Source: an uncultured Bacteroidia bacterium (GTDB lineage: Bacteria > Bacteroidota > Bacteroidia > Bacteroidales > ML635J-15). Taken from it: DNA of 64,000 nucleotides. The stretch lies in NCBI GenBank assembly GCA_902776565.1, contig CACYQN010000001.1:213664-277663 (forward strand), written 5' to 3'. Under the pieces are notes generated by a model that saw only the letters and a program-made list of their open reading frames with translations, did no database searches and had not been told where the DNA came from. This document shows positions 18,274 through 27,437 of this stretch, one piece after another. The translations under genes were made by a program, and so were the position numbers. Position 1 is the first letter of the stretch; each line of letters begins with the position of its first letter.

Positions 18274-19206
18274 TTAAGATTTTAGCCACACAAACATTCC
18301 GTGGCTGATTTTTCCGCCGAATTTAGATAAGCCTTTCACTTCCTCGCACATTTCAATATTGTGATTTGGAAAGCTTTTGTGCAGGAGTTCTCTGATTTCC
18401 ATTCCAAAAACGGAATGGGAATACAAGTTCATTATAATGAATGATTTGCGCTTCGCAATTTGGTTTACATTGCTGAGCAGATTTTCAATCATCTCGTCAA
18501 AAATCCATTTTTCGTTCTTTGCTCCGCTGCCAATGGCTGGCGGGTCGAGGATTATGCCGTCGTAGGTGTTGCCACGCTTGATTTCGCGTTCGACAAACTT
18601 CTGCGCATCTTCGGTTATGAGGCGTATGTTGCTTCTGCCTGAGTTTTCGGCGTTGCGACGAGTCCATTCCACAACCTTTTTTATTGAATCGATGTGCGTT
18701 GCCTTGTCGAAGAAGTTTGATGCAAAGACTGTGGATAATCCTGTGTAACCGAATAGGTTAAGAAAACTCTCATTCCCAAAATTCTTGTGTTCGCGTTCGA
18801 TGAACTGCCAGTTGATGACTTGTTCGGGAAAAATGCCGATGTGTTTGGATGTGGTGAGGGAAAGTTCGGCTGTAATATGAGGAACTTCCCTTTGATTTGC
18901 TGTTGACATTCCATCTGCTTCCCTTCGACTGACGCTCAGGGGGCGCTTAGAGGAGCGGGAAATGTATTCCATCCGCCATGTTTCTGGGATTTGTTTGAAA
19001 ATATCCCACCTCCCCGAATTTTTTGATGTCTCAACAAATTCGGCATTAGCCATTTCCTGCCATTCTGCATTGGAAAGATGAGGTTTGCCTGTTGCTGTTA
19101 TTTCGGGACGGATAAGTGTAATTTCGCCGAAACGCTCGAGTTTGCGACCGTTACCGCAGTCGATGAGTTCGTATTCGTTCCAGAGGTCGTGGATGCAGAT
19201 TTCCAT
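18274..19206 (-). CDS. RlmI-like class I SAM-dependent rRNA methyltransferase
   Basis: Probable cytosine-C5 rRNA methyltransferase of the RlmI/YwbD group. The SAM-binding motif I appears as VLNLFGYTGLSTVFAS-like (FLNLFGYTGLST), followed by THIDSIKKVVEWTRRNAE, LITEDAQKFVE, and the catalytic motif IILDPPAIGSG. At 310 residues it is shorter than E. coli RlmI (396) and lacks an obvious N-terminal PUA domain, as is common for this Bacteroidota group. Residues about 83-100 (SSKRPLSVSRREAD) are encoded by a palindromic element (18921-18960) inserted in frame. The start ATG is at 19206-19204. It converges on the giant gene with 6 bp between stops. Confidence 0.82.
   Translation of the reverse strand: MEICIHDLWNEYELIDCGNGRKLERFGEITLIRPEITATGKPHLSNAEWQEMANAEFVETSKNSGRWDIFKQIPETWRMEYISRSSKRPLSVSRREADGMSTANQREVPHITAELSLTTSKHIGIFPEQVINWQFIEREHKNFGNESFLNLFGYTGLSTVFASNFFDKATHIDSIKKVVEWTRRNAENSGRSNIRLITEDAQKFVEREIKRGNTYDGIILDPPAIGSGAKNEKWIFDEMIENLLSNVNQIAKRKSFIIMNLYSHSVFGMEIRELLHKSFPNHNIEMCEEVKGLSKFGGKISHGMFVWLKS
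18921..18960 (-). repeat. Palindromic coding element inside the methyltransferase gene
   Basis: Plus strand CCCTTCGACTGACGCTCAGG followed by GGGCGCTTAGAGGAGCGGGA. Read on the minus strand as RSSKRPLSVSRRE. The RPLSV part uses the same frame as in the giant protein; a small length change then shifts it to the SRRE frame seen in cinA. Confidence 0.7.
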
Positions 19207-19236
19207 TATTGTTTATTTTTTCTATTCCGTTTTTCT

Positions 19237-19427
19237 GTCATTCCGCAAAACAGAAAGAACAGGCGCAGGCACGAGCCTAGTGATTTCGTTTATGCGGAAC
19301 GCTGCTTGCAGCCTCGCGAAACGAAGTGAGCAATCTCCTATAGATAGCCGCACTTCGACTACGCTCAGTGAGCGACTACAACGCTCTCCGTTCCGTTTCG
19401 CGTGTATGTTCAGACTTGTGGAATGAC
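19237..19427. repeat. MITE-like repeat R2 with nested palindromic element
   Basis: A 191-bp relative of R1: left end GTCATTCCGCAA (19237-19248), right end TTGTGGAATGAC (19416-19427, one mismatch). It keeps GTTTATGCGGAA, AATCTCCTATAGA and the CTCTCCGTTCCGTTTCGCGT segment. The middle is replaced around 19351-19374 by CACTTCGACTACGCTCAGTG, a copy of the palindromic element. It fills most of the 280-bp gap between the methyltransferase and U32 genes. Confidence 0.7.
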
Positions 19428-19486
19428 ATTCTTTTTATAAATAAAATGTTATCAAAAGGTACGATAAAAAAGTCAAACTGTTTCCA

Positions 19487-20752
19487 TTATTCGCAATTAG
19501 CAAATTGGGTATCAACGATTTTGTACAGTTTGTCGCCACGGCGGACAACATCGTTTGTCTTTATCGAGAACAGCGAACCTTGTACAACCTTTGGCACTGG
19601 TTTCAAATCTTCGCGGATTTCGTCTACTGTCTGTTGCAAAGCACCAGTGGTTGTGCCTGTTATCAAGATTTCGTCTCCTACATTCAGTTCTTCAGCAGTT
19701 TCGAGTTTTATTTCTGCAACATTGATCTTCGAGAAGAAATTGAGCACTTTGCCTAGATAAACTTTTGTCTTTGTTGCGCGAGAACCATACACTTCCGACC
19801 ATTCGCCAAGTCGTTGCCCCATATAGTAGCCGTCCCAGAATCCACGGTTGAAGACTGTTTCTAAGCGTTTTTTCCATCCATTAATCTTTTCACGGTTGTA
19901 TGTTCCATCAAAACAGGAATTTAGCGCTTCGTCGTAGCATTCGACAACGGTCTTCACGTATTCGCACGAGCGGGCACGACCTTCTATTTTCAGAACGCTT
20001 ACACCGGCATCGATGATTTTGTTTACAAAACCGATGGTACACAAGTCCTTGGGCGACATAATGTACTTGTTGTCGATTTCGAGTTCGTCTCCGCTTTCGA
20101 TGTCGGTCACGCGATAAGCCCTGCGGCAAGCCTGCAGACATGCACCACGGTTTGCCGAGTGGTTGTATTCGTGAAGGCTGAGGTAACATTTGCCCGAAAC
20201 CGCCATACACAAAGCTCCGTGGCAGAAGATTTCAATCTTAACAAGTTCGCCTTTTGGTCCGCGAATGTCGCGCTGGCGGATTTGCTCGGTGATGTACTTT
20301 ACCTGTTCGAGTGAAAGTTCTCGTGCTGTTACCATCACGTCGCAAAACTGTGCAAAAAATGCAACCGCCTCGATGTTTGAAATGTTCAACTGCGTAGAAG
20401 CATGAACCTCAACGCCTTTGCTTCGGGCATACTGCATTACGGAAATGTCGGAGGCAATAATGGCGGTCACGTGATTTTCTGCCGCAGCATCCACAACCTT
20501 GTGCATCTTTTCCATTTCCTCGTCGTAGATGATGGTATTGACGGTGAGGTAGGTCTTTACGTTATGCTCCTCGCAAATCGAGACTATGTTGCGCAGGTCG
20601 TCGAAAGTGAAGTTGTTCGACGAGCGGGCACGCATGTTAAGTTGTTCAATGCCAAAGTATATGGAATTGCTTCCTGCCTGTATTGCAGCCATCAGCGACT
20701 CGTAGGAGCCTACTGGTGCCATCAGGTCTATGTCGGTACGTTTACGTTGCAT
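19487..20752 (-). CDS. Peptidase U32 family protein (TrhP/RlhA-like)
   Basis: Member of the U32 family, now linked mainly to RNA hydroxylation (TrhP for tRNA uridine-34 5-hydroxylation, RlhA for 23S rRNA) rather than proteolysis. Seen: LMAPVGSYESLMAAIQAGSNSIYFG at the start (in two pieces), the VHASTQLNISN motif, and the U32 signature around EIFCHGALCMAVSGKCYLS with several conserved cysteines (CLQACRRAY follows). At 421 residues it is close to E. coli TrhP (453). Its ATG shares one base with the lon stop codon (TAATG at 20754-20750), so the pair is an operon with likely translational coupling. Which RNA it modifies cannot be decided here. Confidence 0.85.
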   Translation of the reverse strand: MQRKRTDIDLMAPVGSYESLMAAIQAGSNSIYFGIEQLNMRARSSNNFTFDDLRNIVSICEEHNVKTYLTVNTIIYDEEMEKMHKVVDAAAENHVTAIIASDISVMQYARSKGVEVHASTQLNISNIEAVAFFAQFCDVMVTARELSLEQVKYITEQIRQRDIRGPKGELVKIEIFCHGALCMAVSGKCYLSLHEYNHSANRGACLQACRRAYRVTDIESGDELEIDNKYIMSPKDLCTIGFVNKIIDAGVSVLKIEGRARSCEYVKTVVECYDEALNSCFDGTYNREKINGWKKRLETVFNRGFWDGYYMGQRLGEWSEVYGSRATKTKVYLGKVLNFFSKINVAEIKLETAEELNVGDEILITGTTTGALQQTVDEIREDLKPVPKVVQGSLFSIKTNDVVRRGDKLYKIVDTQFANCE

Positions 20753-23199
20753 TATTTGTCTGTAAGTTTTTTAGCGTTCTTGACCTTTTTGTTGGTAATG
20801 GCGAGTTCGAATACGTCTGAAACTGTGTCAACGTAGTGGAACTGAACGCCTTCGAGGTAAATAGGCTTTATGTCGTTGATGTCCTTTTCGTTTTCGCGTG
20901 AAAGAATGATTTCGGTGATTCCAGCACGTTTGGCGGCAAGAATCTTTTCCTTGATTCCACCAACGGGCAGAACTTTTCCGCGCAGGGTGATTTCGCCTGT
21001 CATTGCAATGTGCGACTTTACTTTGCGTTGCGTAAAGGCAGAGGCAATAGCTGTTGCCATTGTGATACCAGCCGACGGACCGTCCTTTGGAATTGCGCCT
21101 TCGGGAACATGCAGGTGGATATTCCACTTGTCGAAAACTTCGGGCTTTATGCCAAGTTTGTCGGCGTGAGCCTTTACGTATTCCATAGCCAGTTTTGCCG
21201 ATTCCTTCATCACATCGCCGAGGTTGCCCGTGAGGGTCATCTTGCCGTCGCCAGCCGAAAGGCTTGTTTCGATGTATAGGATTTCACCACCGACGGCAGT
21301 CCATGCCAATCCGGTAACCACGCCAGCAAATTCCTGTTCCTCGTACATATCGCGGTGGAATAATGGTTTGCCGATGAATGTTTCAAGGTTCTCGGCTGTG
21401 ATGACTTTTGGATATTCCTCGTCCATACCGATTGCCTTTGCAAGACGGCGAGCCAGTTTTGCAATCTGCTTGTCGAGCGAACGTACGCCCGATTCGCGGG
21501 TGTAGTCTTCGATAATCTTCAGAATTGCCGAATCGTCAACCTTGATTTTGTACTTCTTGATTCCATGGTTGTCAAATTCCTTTGGAATGAGGTGTCGTTT
21601 GGCAATTTCAAGCTTTTCTTCGGTGACATAACCGCTGATTTCTATCATTTCCATCCTGTCGCGCAGGGCGGGATTTATTGTGGAAATGTTGTTGGCAGTG
21701 GCAATGAACATCACTTTCGAGAGGTCGTATTCCTGGTCGATGAAATTATCGTGGAATTCGGTATTTTGTTCAGGGTCAAGTACTTCTAGCAACGCCGACG
21801 ATGGGTCACCGCGATAGTCGCTGCCGACCTTGTCGATTTCGTCGAGGATGAACACTGGGTTCGACGATTTTGCCTTGTTGATGTTCTGCAAAATTCTGCC
21901 AGGCATAGCACCTATATATGTACGGCGGTGTCCGCGAATTTCCGATTCGTCGTGCAGTCCGCCAAGTGACATTCTGACATATTTTCTGCCAAGTGCATCG
22001 GCAATGCTCTTTCCGAGCGATGTCTTACCAACTCCCGGAGGACCGTACAGACAAAGAATAGGAGACTTCAAATCGCCTTTAAGTTTCAGAACTGCAAGAT
22101 GTTCGAGAATTCTATCTTTTACCTCGTCAAGACCAAAATGGTCGCGGTCGAGGACTTTTTGTGCGTGTTTCAGATTGAAATTGTCCTTGGTGTACTCGTT
22201 CCACGGCAAATCTACGAAAACGTGCATATAGTTCATCTGCACCGAAAATTCTGCCGACATAGGATTCAGTTGCTCGAGCTTTTTTATCTCAGCATCATAC
22301 ACTTCGGCGATTTCCTTGCTCCATTTTTTCTTCTTTCCCTTTTCGCGGAGTTCGTCGATTTCCTTTTCGTAAGGAGAACCGCCAAGTTCCTCTTGTATGG
22401 TCTTAATTTGCTGGTTAAGAAAGTATTCGCGCTGTTGCTTGTCCATATCTTTCTTAACCTTGCCTTGAATTTCGTTCTTCAGGTCGAGGAACTGCTTTTG
22501 TTCGTTGAGGTAGCGCAGAAGTCCGATGGCGCGTTGTTTCAACTCGTTGGCTTCCAATAGGGTTTGCTTTTCATCGTTGGTGCAATTGCAGTTTGTTGCA
22601 ATGTAGTTTACGAGAAAAGTCGCGTTGTCGATATTCTTCAGAGCAAACGACAATTCTCCTGGAGCGTTCTGGCTCATTCTCACGATTTTAATGGCAATAT
22701 CCTTGATGGATGACAAGATTGCATCCATATCGTGGTCGTTCTTTGGCTCGACAGGTTCTTTAAGGTAACGTACCCTTGCCATAAAATACGGTTCGCTGCC
22801 AGTGTATTCCAGCACTTCAAACCTTGATTTTCCTTGTATTATGACAGAAATCGTATTGTCGGGCATTTCGATAACCTTGAGGATTTCGGCAACTGTTCCA
22901 ATCTTGTGCATGTCGGAAAACTGCGGGTCTTCAACTTCGGCATCAATCTGCGACAATGCACCGAAAATGCGCGTAGTGCGCTGTATTTCACGGATTAACT
23001 TGAACGATTTCTGTCGTCCTATGTTTATTGGAAACACTACGCCGGGAAACAGAACCGAGTTTCGTAACGGCAATATAGGCAGAATTTCGGGATACTCCTT
23101 GATTTCGTCTGTCTTCTTTATTATGTCTGTAAAAATAGGAATAACATTTTCTCCTTCTTCCATGTCAGACATCATTTTGTAGTCGTCAAATAAATTCAT
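20752..23199 (-). CDS. lon: ATP-dependent protease Lon
   Basis: Cytoplasmic AAA+ serine protease that degrades damaged and regulatory proteins. 815 residues from ATG 23199-23197; a TTG two codons upstream is a less likely start. The N-terminal substrate-binding LON domain begins LPILPLRNSVLFPGVVFPI. The Walker A motif is GPPGVGKT with Lys392; the Walker B is VFILDEIDKVG. The protease domain has PKDGPSAGIT with catalytic Ser709 and GGIKEKILAAKRAG with catalytic Lys752, the same 43-residue spacing as E. coli Ser679/Lys722. The C-terminus is Lys-rich. A minus-strand -7 box at 23281-23288 implies a leader of about 75 nt. The U32 gene follows with a 1-bp overlap. Confidence 0.97.
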   Translation of the reverse strand: MNLFDDYKMMSDMEEGENVIPIFTDIIKKTDEIKEYPEILPILPLRNSVLFPGVVFPINIGRQKSFKLIREIQRTTRIFGALSQIDAEVEDPQFSDMHKIGTVAEILKVIEMPDNTISVIIQGKSRFEVLEYTGSEPYFMARVRYLKEPVEPKNDHDMDAILSSIKDIAIKIVRMSQNAPGELSFALKNIDNATFLVNYIATNCNCTNDEKQTLLEANELKQRAIGLLRYLNEQKQFLDLKNEIQGKVKKDMDKQQREYFLNQQIKTIQEELGGSPYEKEIDELREKGKKKKWSKEIAEVYDAEIKKLEQLNPMSAEFSVQMNYMHVFVDLPWNEYTKDNFNLKHAQKVLDRDHFGLDEVKDRILEHLAVLKLKGDLKSPILCLYGPPGVGKTSLGKSIADALGRKYVRMSLGGLHDESEIRGHRRTYIGAMPGRILQNINKAKSSNPVFILDEIDKVGSDYRGDPSSALLEVLDPEQNTEFHDNFIDQEYDLSKVMFIATANNISTINPALRDRMEMIEISGYVTEEKLEIAKRHLIPKEFDNHGIKKYKIKVDDSAILKIIEDYTRESGVRSLDKQIAKLARRLAKAIGMDEEYPKVITAENLETFIGKPLFHRDMYEEQEFAGVVTGLAWTAVGGEILYIETSLSAGDGKMTLTGNLGDVMKESAKLAMEYVKAHADKLGIKPEVFDKWNIHLHVPEGAIPKDGPSAGITMATAIASAFTQRKVKSHIAMTGEITLRGKVLPVGGIKEKILAAKRAGITEIILSRENEKDINDIKPIYLEGVQFHYVDTVSDVFELAITNKKVKNAKKLTDK

Positions 23200-23280
23200 A
23201 AACAATATGTCAAAATGGCACTAATTCTTTAATATTTTATCGAGGCACATATATGGGCAATCTGCGTGCCAATCGTAATG

Positions 23281-23288
23281 CAAAGGTA
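23281..23288 (-). promoter_or_regulatory. -7 promoter box TACCTTTG before lon
   Basis: Minus-strand match to TAnnTTTG about 80 bp before the lon ATG; no convincing -33 TTG. The leader between it and the ATG contains GGCAC (23234-23238) facing GTGCC (23256-23260), a possible small hairpin. Confidence 0.4.
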
Positions 23289-23332
23289 ATGAAAATTTGT
23301 GAAAGCCCCATTGTTTTGCAGTTGCAAAAAAC

Positions 23333-23358
23333 AAAAAAAGGCTGTATGATACAGCCTT
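23333..23358 (-). terminator. Rho-independent terminator after the PorP/SprF gene
   Basis: On the minus strand AAGGCTGTATCATACAGCC forms a near-perfect stem with a tiny loop, followed by TTTTTTT. It lies 24 bp after the PorP/SprF stop codon and so separates this gene from lon. Confidence 0.8.
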
Positions 23359-23381
23359 GAAATATTTGAGATAATATTATC

Positions 23382-24326
23382 CTAGAAGAAACTGCGGTGC
23401 TTGCGAGCATTTTCGCCGATGTTAACACCGAAAATAAATTCCTGTGAACCCCAAGTGTAGTTTGAAAGGTCGCTGAATGTAACATCGTAAGCATAACCGA
23501 AGTAGTATTGTTTATACTTGACACCTACGTTGGCAATGAAAGAATCGCCCGGACGTACAGAAATTCCGAACCAGTAGTCCTGCTTGATGAAGAACTTGAG
23601 GTTGATGTCGAACTGCGGAAGAGTGAGTTCTGTAGTCTTTATCATGATTGACGGTTCGAGTTCGAAGTCGGGAGCTTTTTTGCCCTTCTTTCCTTCAAAA
23701 ATGAAGCGGTATCCACCAAATAGGAAATAGTGCCTTACCATTTTGTTTTCCTTGATGTTCTGGTTTACTTTCATCTTCGACTGGAAGAGGTTTGCTGCGG
23801 TCAAGCTTGCGTAGTAATGTTTGCCGTATGCGTAAACACCGAACGAAGCGTCAGGGATTATAGTCTTTTCAATAAGGTAAGTCAGCGATGGGTCGTCGTA
23901 CCATGTCGGGTCGAAGTTACGCTGGTCGAGCTTGTACTGGTAGCATTCTGCCGACAGACCGAGCGAAATGTTGTCGTGCCTTGTAATCCTGAAGATGTAC
24001 GAATATATTGCCTTGAAGCCTATTTCGCTTGAAGGTCCGTATTTGTCGTGAAACAGGATTCCGCCAAGACCCATTGTTCCGTGGTATAATGATGTGTGTC
24101 CAGATAAGGTCTGCGTTGATGGAGCTTCCTTCATACCTACCCATTGCTTGTGTACGCCGATTACAATCGGAGCATAATCTTTTGTGCCGGCTATTGCTGG
24201 GTTTATATAGAAATCGTTCATCATGTACTGGCTGAACAATGGTAGCTGTTGCGCACGTAACGCGCTGTTGCATAAGAAAATCGCCACTGCAACTACTATT
24301 AATTCCTTTACTAAACTCTTACTCAT
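23382..24326 (-). CDS. PorP/SprF family T9SS outer-membrane protein
   Basis: 314 residues from the ATG at 24326 (an upstream TTG would add three residues). Signal peptide ending ALRAQ, then the family start QLPLFSQYMMNDFYINPAIAG in pieces, HKQWVGMKEAPSTQTLSGHTSLYHG, GLGGILFHDKYGP, and a C-terminal strand pattern YYFGYAYDVTFSDLSNYTWGSQEFI. PorP/SprF proteins are beta-barrels of the outer membrane. They attach to the type IX secretion machinery or act as docking partners for particular sorting-domain cargo. No other T9SS core gene is adjacent, so this may be a dedicated accessory paralogue rather than core PorP. Promoter at 24361-24390, terminator right after the stop: a single-gene unit. Confidence 0.88.
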   Translation of the reverse strand: MSKSLVKELIVVAVAIFLCNSALRAQQLPLFSQYMMNDFYINPAIAGTKDYAPIVIGVHKQWVGMKEAPSTQTLSGHTSLYHGTMGLGGILFHDKYGPSSEIGFKAIYSYIFRITRHDNISLGLSAECYQYKLDQRNFDPTWYDDPSLTYLIEKTIIPDASFGVYAYGKHYYASLTAANLFQSKMKVNQNIKENKMVRHYFLFGGYRFIFEGKKGKKAPDFELEPSIMIKTTELTLPQFDINLKFFIKQDYWFGISVRPGDSFIANVGVKYKQYYFGYAYDVTFSDLSNYTWGSQEFIFGVNIGENARKHRSFF

Positions 24327-24360
24327 AGTCTTCAATATTTTAGAGTTTCACTCATAGGTG

Positions 24361-24390
24361 CAAATATAACGATTATTTCAATACTGGCAA
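24361..24390 (-). promoter_or_regulatory. Promoter TTG-N19-TATATTTG before the PorP/SprF gene
   Basis: On the minus strand, -33 TTG at 24390-24388, 19-nt spacer, -7 TATATTTG at 24368-24361; a full match to the Bacteroidota consensus. Leader of about 25-30 nt. Confidence 0.65.
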
Positions 24391-24476
24391 GAGATTTATA
24401 AAAAAATGTTAATTTTTTTTTGCTTGTGGCGATAACTGTTTGACAATCTTGCTAAAAGCCAATGGGTAATACTCAG

Positions 24477-24980
24477 TTATTGCTCCTGCTGGATTGTCTT
24501 TATGCTGTTGGTGATGGGCGCTTCTATTTGTTTGGCTATGCATTCGGGGAAATCGGCGGTAGCCCATATCGTACTTTCTTTACCGGTAAACAACATCAGC
24601 CTTATGAAATACATCTCGTTGCCGTTGGCATCGTTGGACTTGAACCTGCTTCTGTAGATAATAGCTTCGTTGCCGTCTTGCATTGTGGTGGCTTGCTTGT
24701 CAATTGGTTCAAGACCTTGTGCCTGCATGTATTTGTCTGTGATGGCCGATGTTATGCGTTTGAAGTTGCGGTTTGTGACTATATGTATTTGTATGGAGGT
24801 CATTGTGCCTTGGTGAAAAATCCTGTTGGAACTGGAGTCGTGTTCGAAGTGCTTTGGCGGGATTATTGAGATGCCGTGCAGTTTGACCCTCTGGACGATG
24901 GTGTCGTTTTGTGCGTTTGCCGGCAATATCGCAGCGAGCGCAAATGCTATTGCAAATAATATGTGGAGTATCCGTTTCAT
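24477..24980 (-). CDS. Small secreted protein of unknown function
   Basis: 167 residues from the ATG at 24980-24978, chosen because the signal peptide MKRILHILFAIAFALAAILPANAQ starts there. The mature part is about 140 residues, without cysteines apart from one near the end, and with a mix of strand-like segments (SIQIHIVTN, EMYFIRLMLFTG, STIWATADFP). No family recognised; the size and pattern would suit a small periplasmic lipid- or stress-related domain, but that is a guess. It has its own promoter (25054-25083) with a leader of about 65 nt that can fold TATGGG with CCCATA. Confidence 0.7.
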   Translation of the reverse strand: MKRILHILFAIAFALAAILPANAQNDTIVQRVKLHGISIIPPKHFEHDSSSNRIFHQGTMTSIQIHIVTNRNFKRITSAITDKYMQAQGLEPIDKQATTMQDGNEAIIYRSRFKSNDANGNEMYFIRLMLFTGKESTIWATADFPECIAKQIEAPITNSIKTIQQEQ

Positions 24981-25053
24981 TTCTTTTGCAAAAAAAAATA
25001 TGGGCATCAAGCAAATACCCATACACAAAACTCTTACTCAAAAACAATCGTCG

Positions 25054-25083
25054 CAAAGGTAATGCTTTTATTTTAATTAACAA
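25054..25083 (-). promoter_or_regulatory. Promoter TTG-N19-TACCTTTG before the small secreted protein
   Basis: Minus strand -33 TTG at 25083-25081, 19-nt spacer, -7 TACCTTTG at 25061-25054. Confidence 0.6.
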
Positions 25084-25243
25084 TGGATTGTTAAAAAGAT
25101 TTTTGCGAATATTTGGTTGTTTTATGTCTATATTGTTGATAATTAATGACTTGCTGATTGTGTTTGTTGCGCTTCGTTTAGACTGTATGTATTAAGTTTT
25201 TCTAAAAATATTAATAGGTGTGCTGTGGCTTGCTATAATTATT

Positions 25244-25251
25244 TATTTTTG
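25244..25251 (+). promoter_or_regulatory. -7 promoter box TATTTTTG before the DPP4 gene
   Basis: Matches TAnnTTTG 22 bp before the ATG at 25273; no clear -33 element. Confidence 0.45.
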
Positions 25252-25272
25252 CGTAATAAAAATAAGCGAAAA

Positions 25273-27426
25273 ATGATAAGAAGAATTGTATTTGTAATTT
25301 CATTGTTGGCTTGCATGCTACCTTTTTATTTAGGTGCGCAGACCAAATCTTTTACAATTGATGATGCCGTAGTTGGCGTATGGCGCGAGTATTATCCCGA
25401 AATGATTTACGGGTTGCAAATCCGTCCCGATACAAAGACTTGTACAAAGTGGGATGGTCGCGATTTTGTGGAATTTTCTTTCGACAAGAAGAAATCGTCG
25501 GTGTTGTTCACTCTTGGCGATTTGGTTTCGGAAATGAAAGCCAACGGCATTGAGCCGTCAAGGTCGTATCCTGGATACAAGTGGTTGAACAAGAATGAGA
25601 TTGAAGTTAGTGTTGGCAACTCGGTTTGCGTGTTCGATGTGGCTAAGAAGAAAATCAAGTCTGCTGCAAAATGCGACGATGATGTCGAAAATGCAACCTA
25701 TTGTGCTGCAAATTCAAGTTTTGCATATACCGTTGACAATAATCTTCTTGTGCGCACTGGCGACAAGGTTATGAAAGTTAGCGACGAAAAGGATAGCAAT
25801 ATAGTTTATGGTCAGACCGTTCACCGCAACGAGTTTGGTATCGACGGCGGAATATTCTGGTCGCCCAATGGCAACTATCTTGCATTTTATCGCAAGGACA
25901 ACAGCAAGGTTTCCGATTACCCGATTGTCGATGTCAACGAGCGTGTTGCAAAGATGGTTCCCGAAAAATACTGTATGGCTGGTATGGACAGCGAGGAGGT
26001 GACTGTTGGCGTGTTCGATATGAAAACGCAGAAGATTGTTTACCTTGATGTTGAAGGTCCTAAGGACCAGTTCCTTACTATGGTAACATGGAGTCCCGAC
26101 GAGAAGTCGATTTATGTCGGGGTGCTAAATCGCGAGCAGAATCATTTGCAGATGCGTCGCTACAATGCCGCAACGGGAAAGTTCGAGAAGCTTCTGTTCG
26201 AGGAGAAGAACGACCGCTATGTTGAGCCTCAGCATCCGCTCACTTTCTTGCCCAACGACCCCGAAAAGTTCATCTACTGGTCGCGTAAGGACGGCTTCTG
26301 GCACTTATACCTATATAATATAGATGGCAAGCAGATTTCGCAGATTACTAAGGGCGACTTCGAAGTTCAGGAAATTTACGGCTTCGCAAACAAGAATCAG
26401 GACTTGATTATCAATGCAAACAAGGAAACTCCGATTGACTTTACAATTTACAAGGTAAATATCGCTTCTGGCAATATGACACTTATTTCGGGCAACAGCG
26501 GAAAACACGATGCTATACTTTCCAATGATGGCGAATATTTGGTCGATTCGTACGAATCAACCACCGTTCCGCGCGAATATGTGCTTTACCAGACATCTAC
26601 GGGAAAGAAGGTTTCGACCTTGTTGACTGCAGAAAATCCTCTTGCCGATTTCAAGATGCCGACATTGAAGATTGGAACACTCAAGGCCGACGATGGCAAG
26701 ACCGACCTTTACTATCGTCTTATCACTCCGCCCGACTTTGACCCGAACAAGAAGTATCCTGCTATAGTTTATGTCTATGGCGGTCCTCACGCGCAGATGA
26801 TTACAAATTCGCGTTTCGGTGGTGCTGCAGGCTGGGATATGTATATGGCTCAGCAAGGCTATGTGATGTTTACTCTTGACAACCGCGGTTCGGCTAACCG
26901 TGGCTTCGAATTCGAAAGTTGCATACACAGGCAGCTCGGTACTGTTGAGACTCGCGACCAGTTGACCGGTGTTGAGTTCCTGCGTTCGCTCGGCTATGTC
27001 GATATGGACAGGCTTGGCGTTCACGGATGGAGCTTCGGCGGATTTATGACCACTACGCTTATGACCGACTGCGCCGACATATTCAAGGTAGGTGTGGCTG
27101 GCGGACCGGTTATCGACTGGAAATACTACGAGGTAATGTATGGCGAACGCTATATGGACACTCCGCAGGAAAATCCCGAAGGTTACGAAAAGGCAAGTCT
27201 GCTCAACAAGACCGACAAGTTGAAAGGTCGCCTGATGATTATCCACGGATGCATCGACCCGGTGGTGGTTTGGCAGCACAGTTTGCAGTTCCTCAACAAG
27301 TGCATCGAGAACAAGGTGCTGGTTGACTATTTCGTTTACCCCAACCACGAGCACAATGTCCGCGGACTTGACAGGGTTCATCTGATGAGAACAATAACAC
27401 GTTACTTCGACGACCATCTGAAATAG
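25273..27426 (+). CDS. S9 family dipeptidyl peptidase IV (DPP4-type)
   Basis: Secreted or periplasmic serine exopeptidase that removes dipeptides, usually X-Pro, from peptide N-termini. 717 residues from ATG 25273 with signal peptide ending YLGAQ. Residues about 40-470 form the beta-propeller (for example WSPNGNYLAFYRKDN, WSPDEKSIYVGVLN). The alpha/beta-hydrolase domain follows: YVYGGPHAQ, HGWSFGGFM with Ser587, IHGCIDPVV with Asp662, and NHEHNVRG with His694 as the likely triad. The length matches Porphyromonas DPP4 (about 720). With T9SS endoproteases of the C25 and S1 types nearby it fits an extracellular protein-feeding lifestyle. The next gene begins 11 bp downstream and may be cotranscribed. 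Confidence 0.93.
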   Translation: MIRRIVFVISLLACMLPFYLGAQTKSFTIDDAVVGVWREYYPEMIYGLQIRPDTKTCTKWDGRDFVEFSFDKKKSSVLFTLGDLVSEMKANGIEPSRSYPGYKWLNKNEIEVSVGNSVCVFDVAKKKIKSAAKCDDDVENATYCAANSSFAYTVDNNLLVRTGDKVMKVSDEKDSNIVYGQTVHRNEFGIDGGIFWSPNGNYLAFYRKDNSKVSDYPIVDVNERVAKMVPEKYCMAGMDSEEVTVGVFDMKTQKIVYLDVEGPKDQFLTMVTWSPDEKSIYVGVLNREQNHLQMRRYNAATGKFEKLLFEEKNDRYVEPQHPLTFLPNDPEKFIYWSRKDGFWHLYLYNIDGKQISQITKGDFEVQEIYGFANKNQDLIINANKETPIDFTIYKVNIASGNMTLISGNSGKHDAILSNDGEYLVDSYESTTVPREYVLYQTSTGKKVSTLLTAENPLADFKMPTLKIGTLKADDGKTDLYYRLITPPDFDPNKKYPAIVYVYGGPHAQMITNSRFGGAAGWDMYMAQQGYVMFTLDNRGSANRGFEFESCIHRQLGTVETRDQLTGVEFLRSLGYVDMDRLGVHGWSFGGFMTTTLMTDCADIFKVGVAGGPVIDWKYYEVMYGERYMDTPQENPEGYEKASLLNKTDKLKGRLMIIHGCIDPVVVWQHSLQFLNKCIENKVLVDYFVYPNHEHNVRGLDRVHLMRTITRYFDDHLK

Positions 27427-27437
27427 AGTTTTTGGTT

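Noticed and set aside
26557..27417. A 286-codon minus-strand frame
   Set aside because: Antisense to the catalytic domain of the DPP4 gene; no signal or motif.
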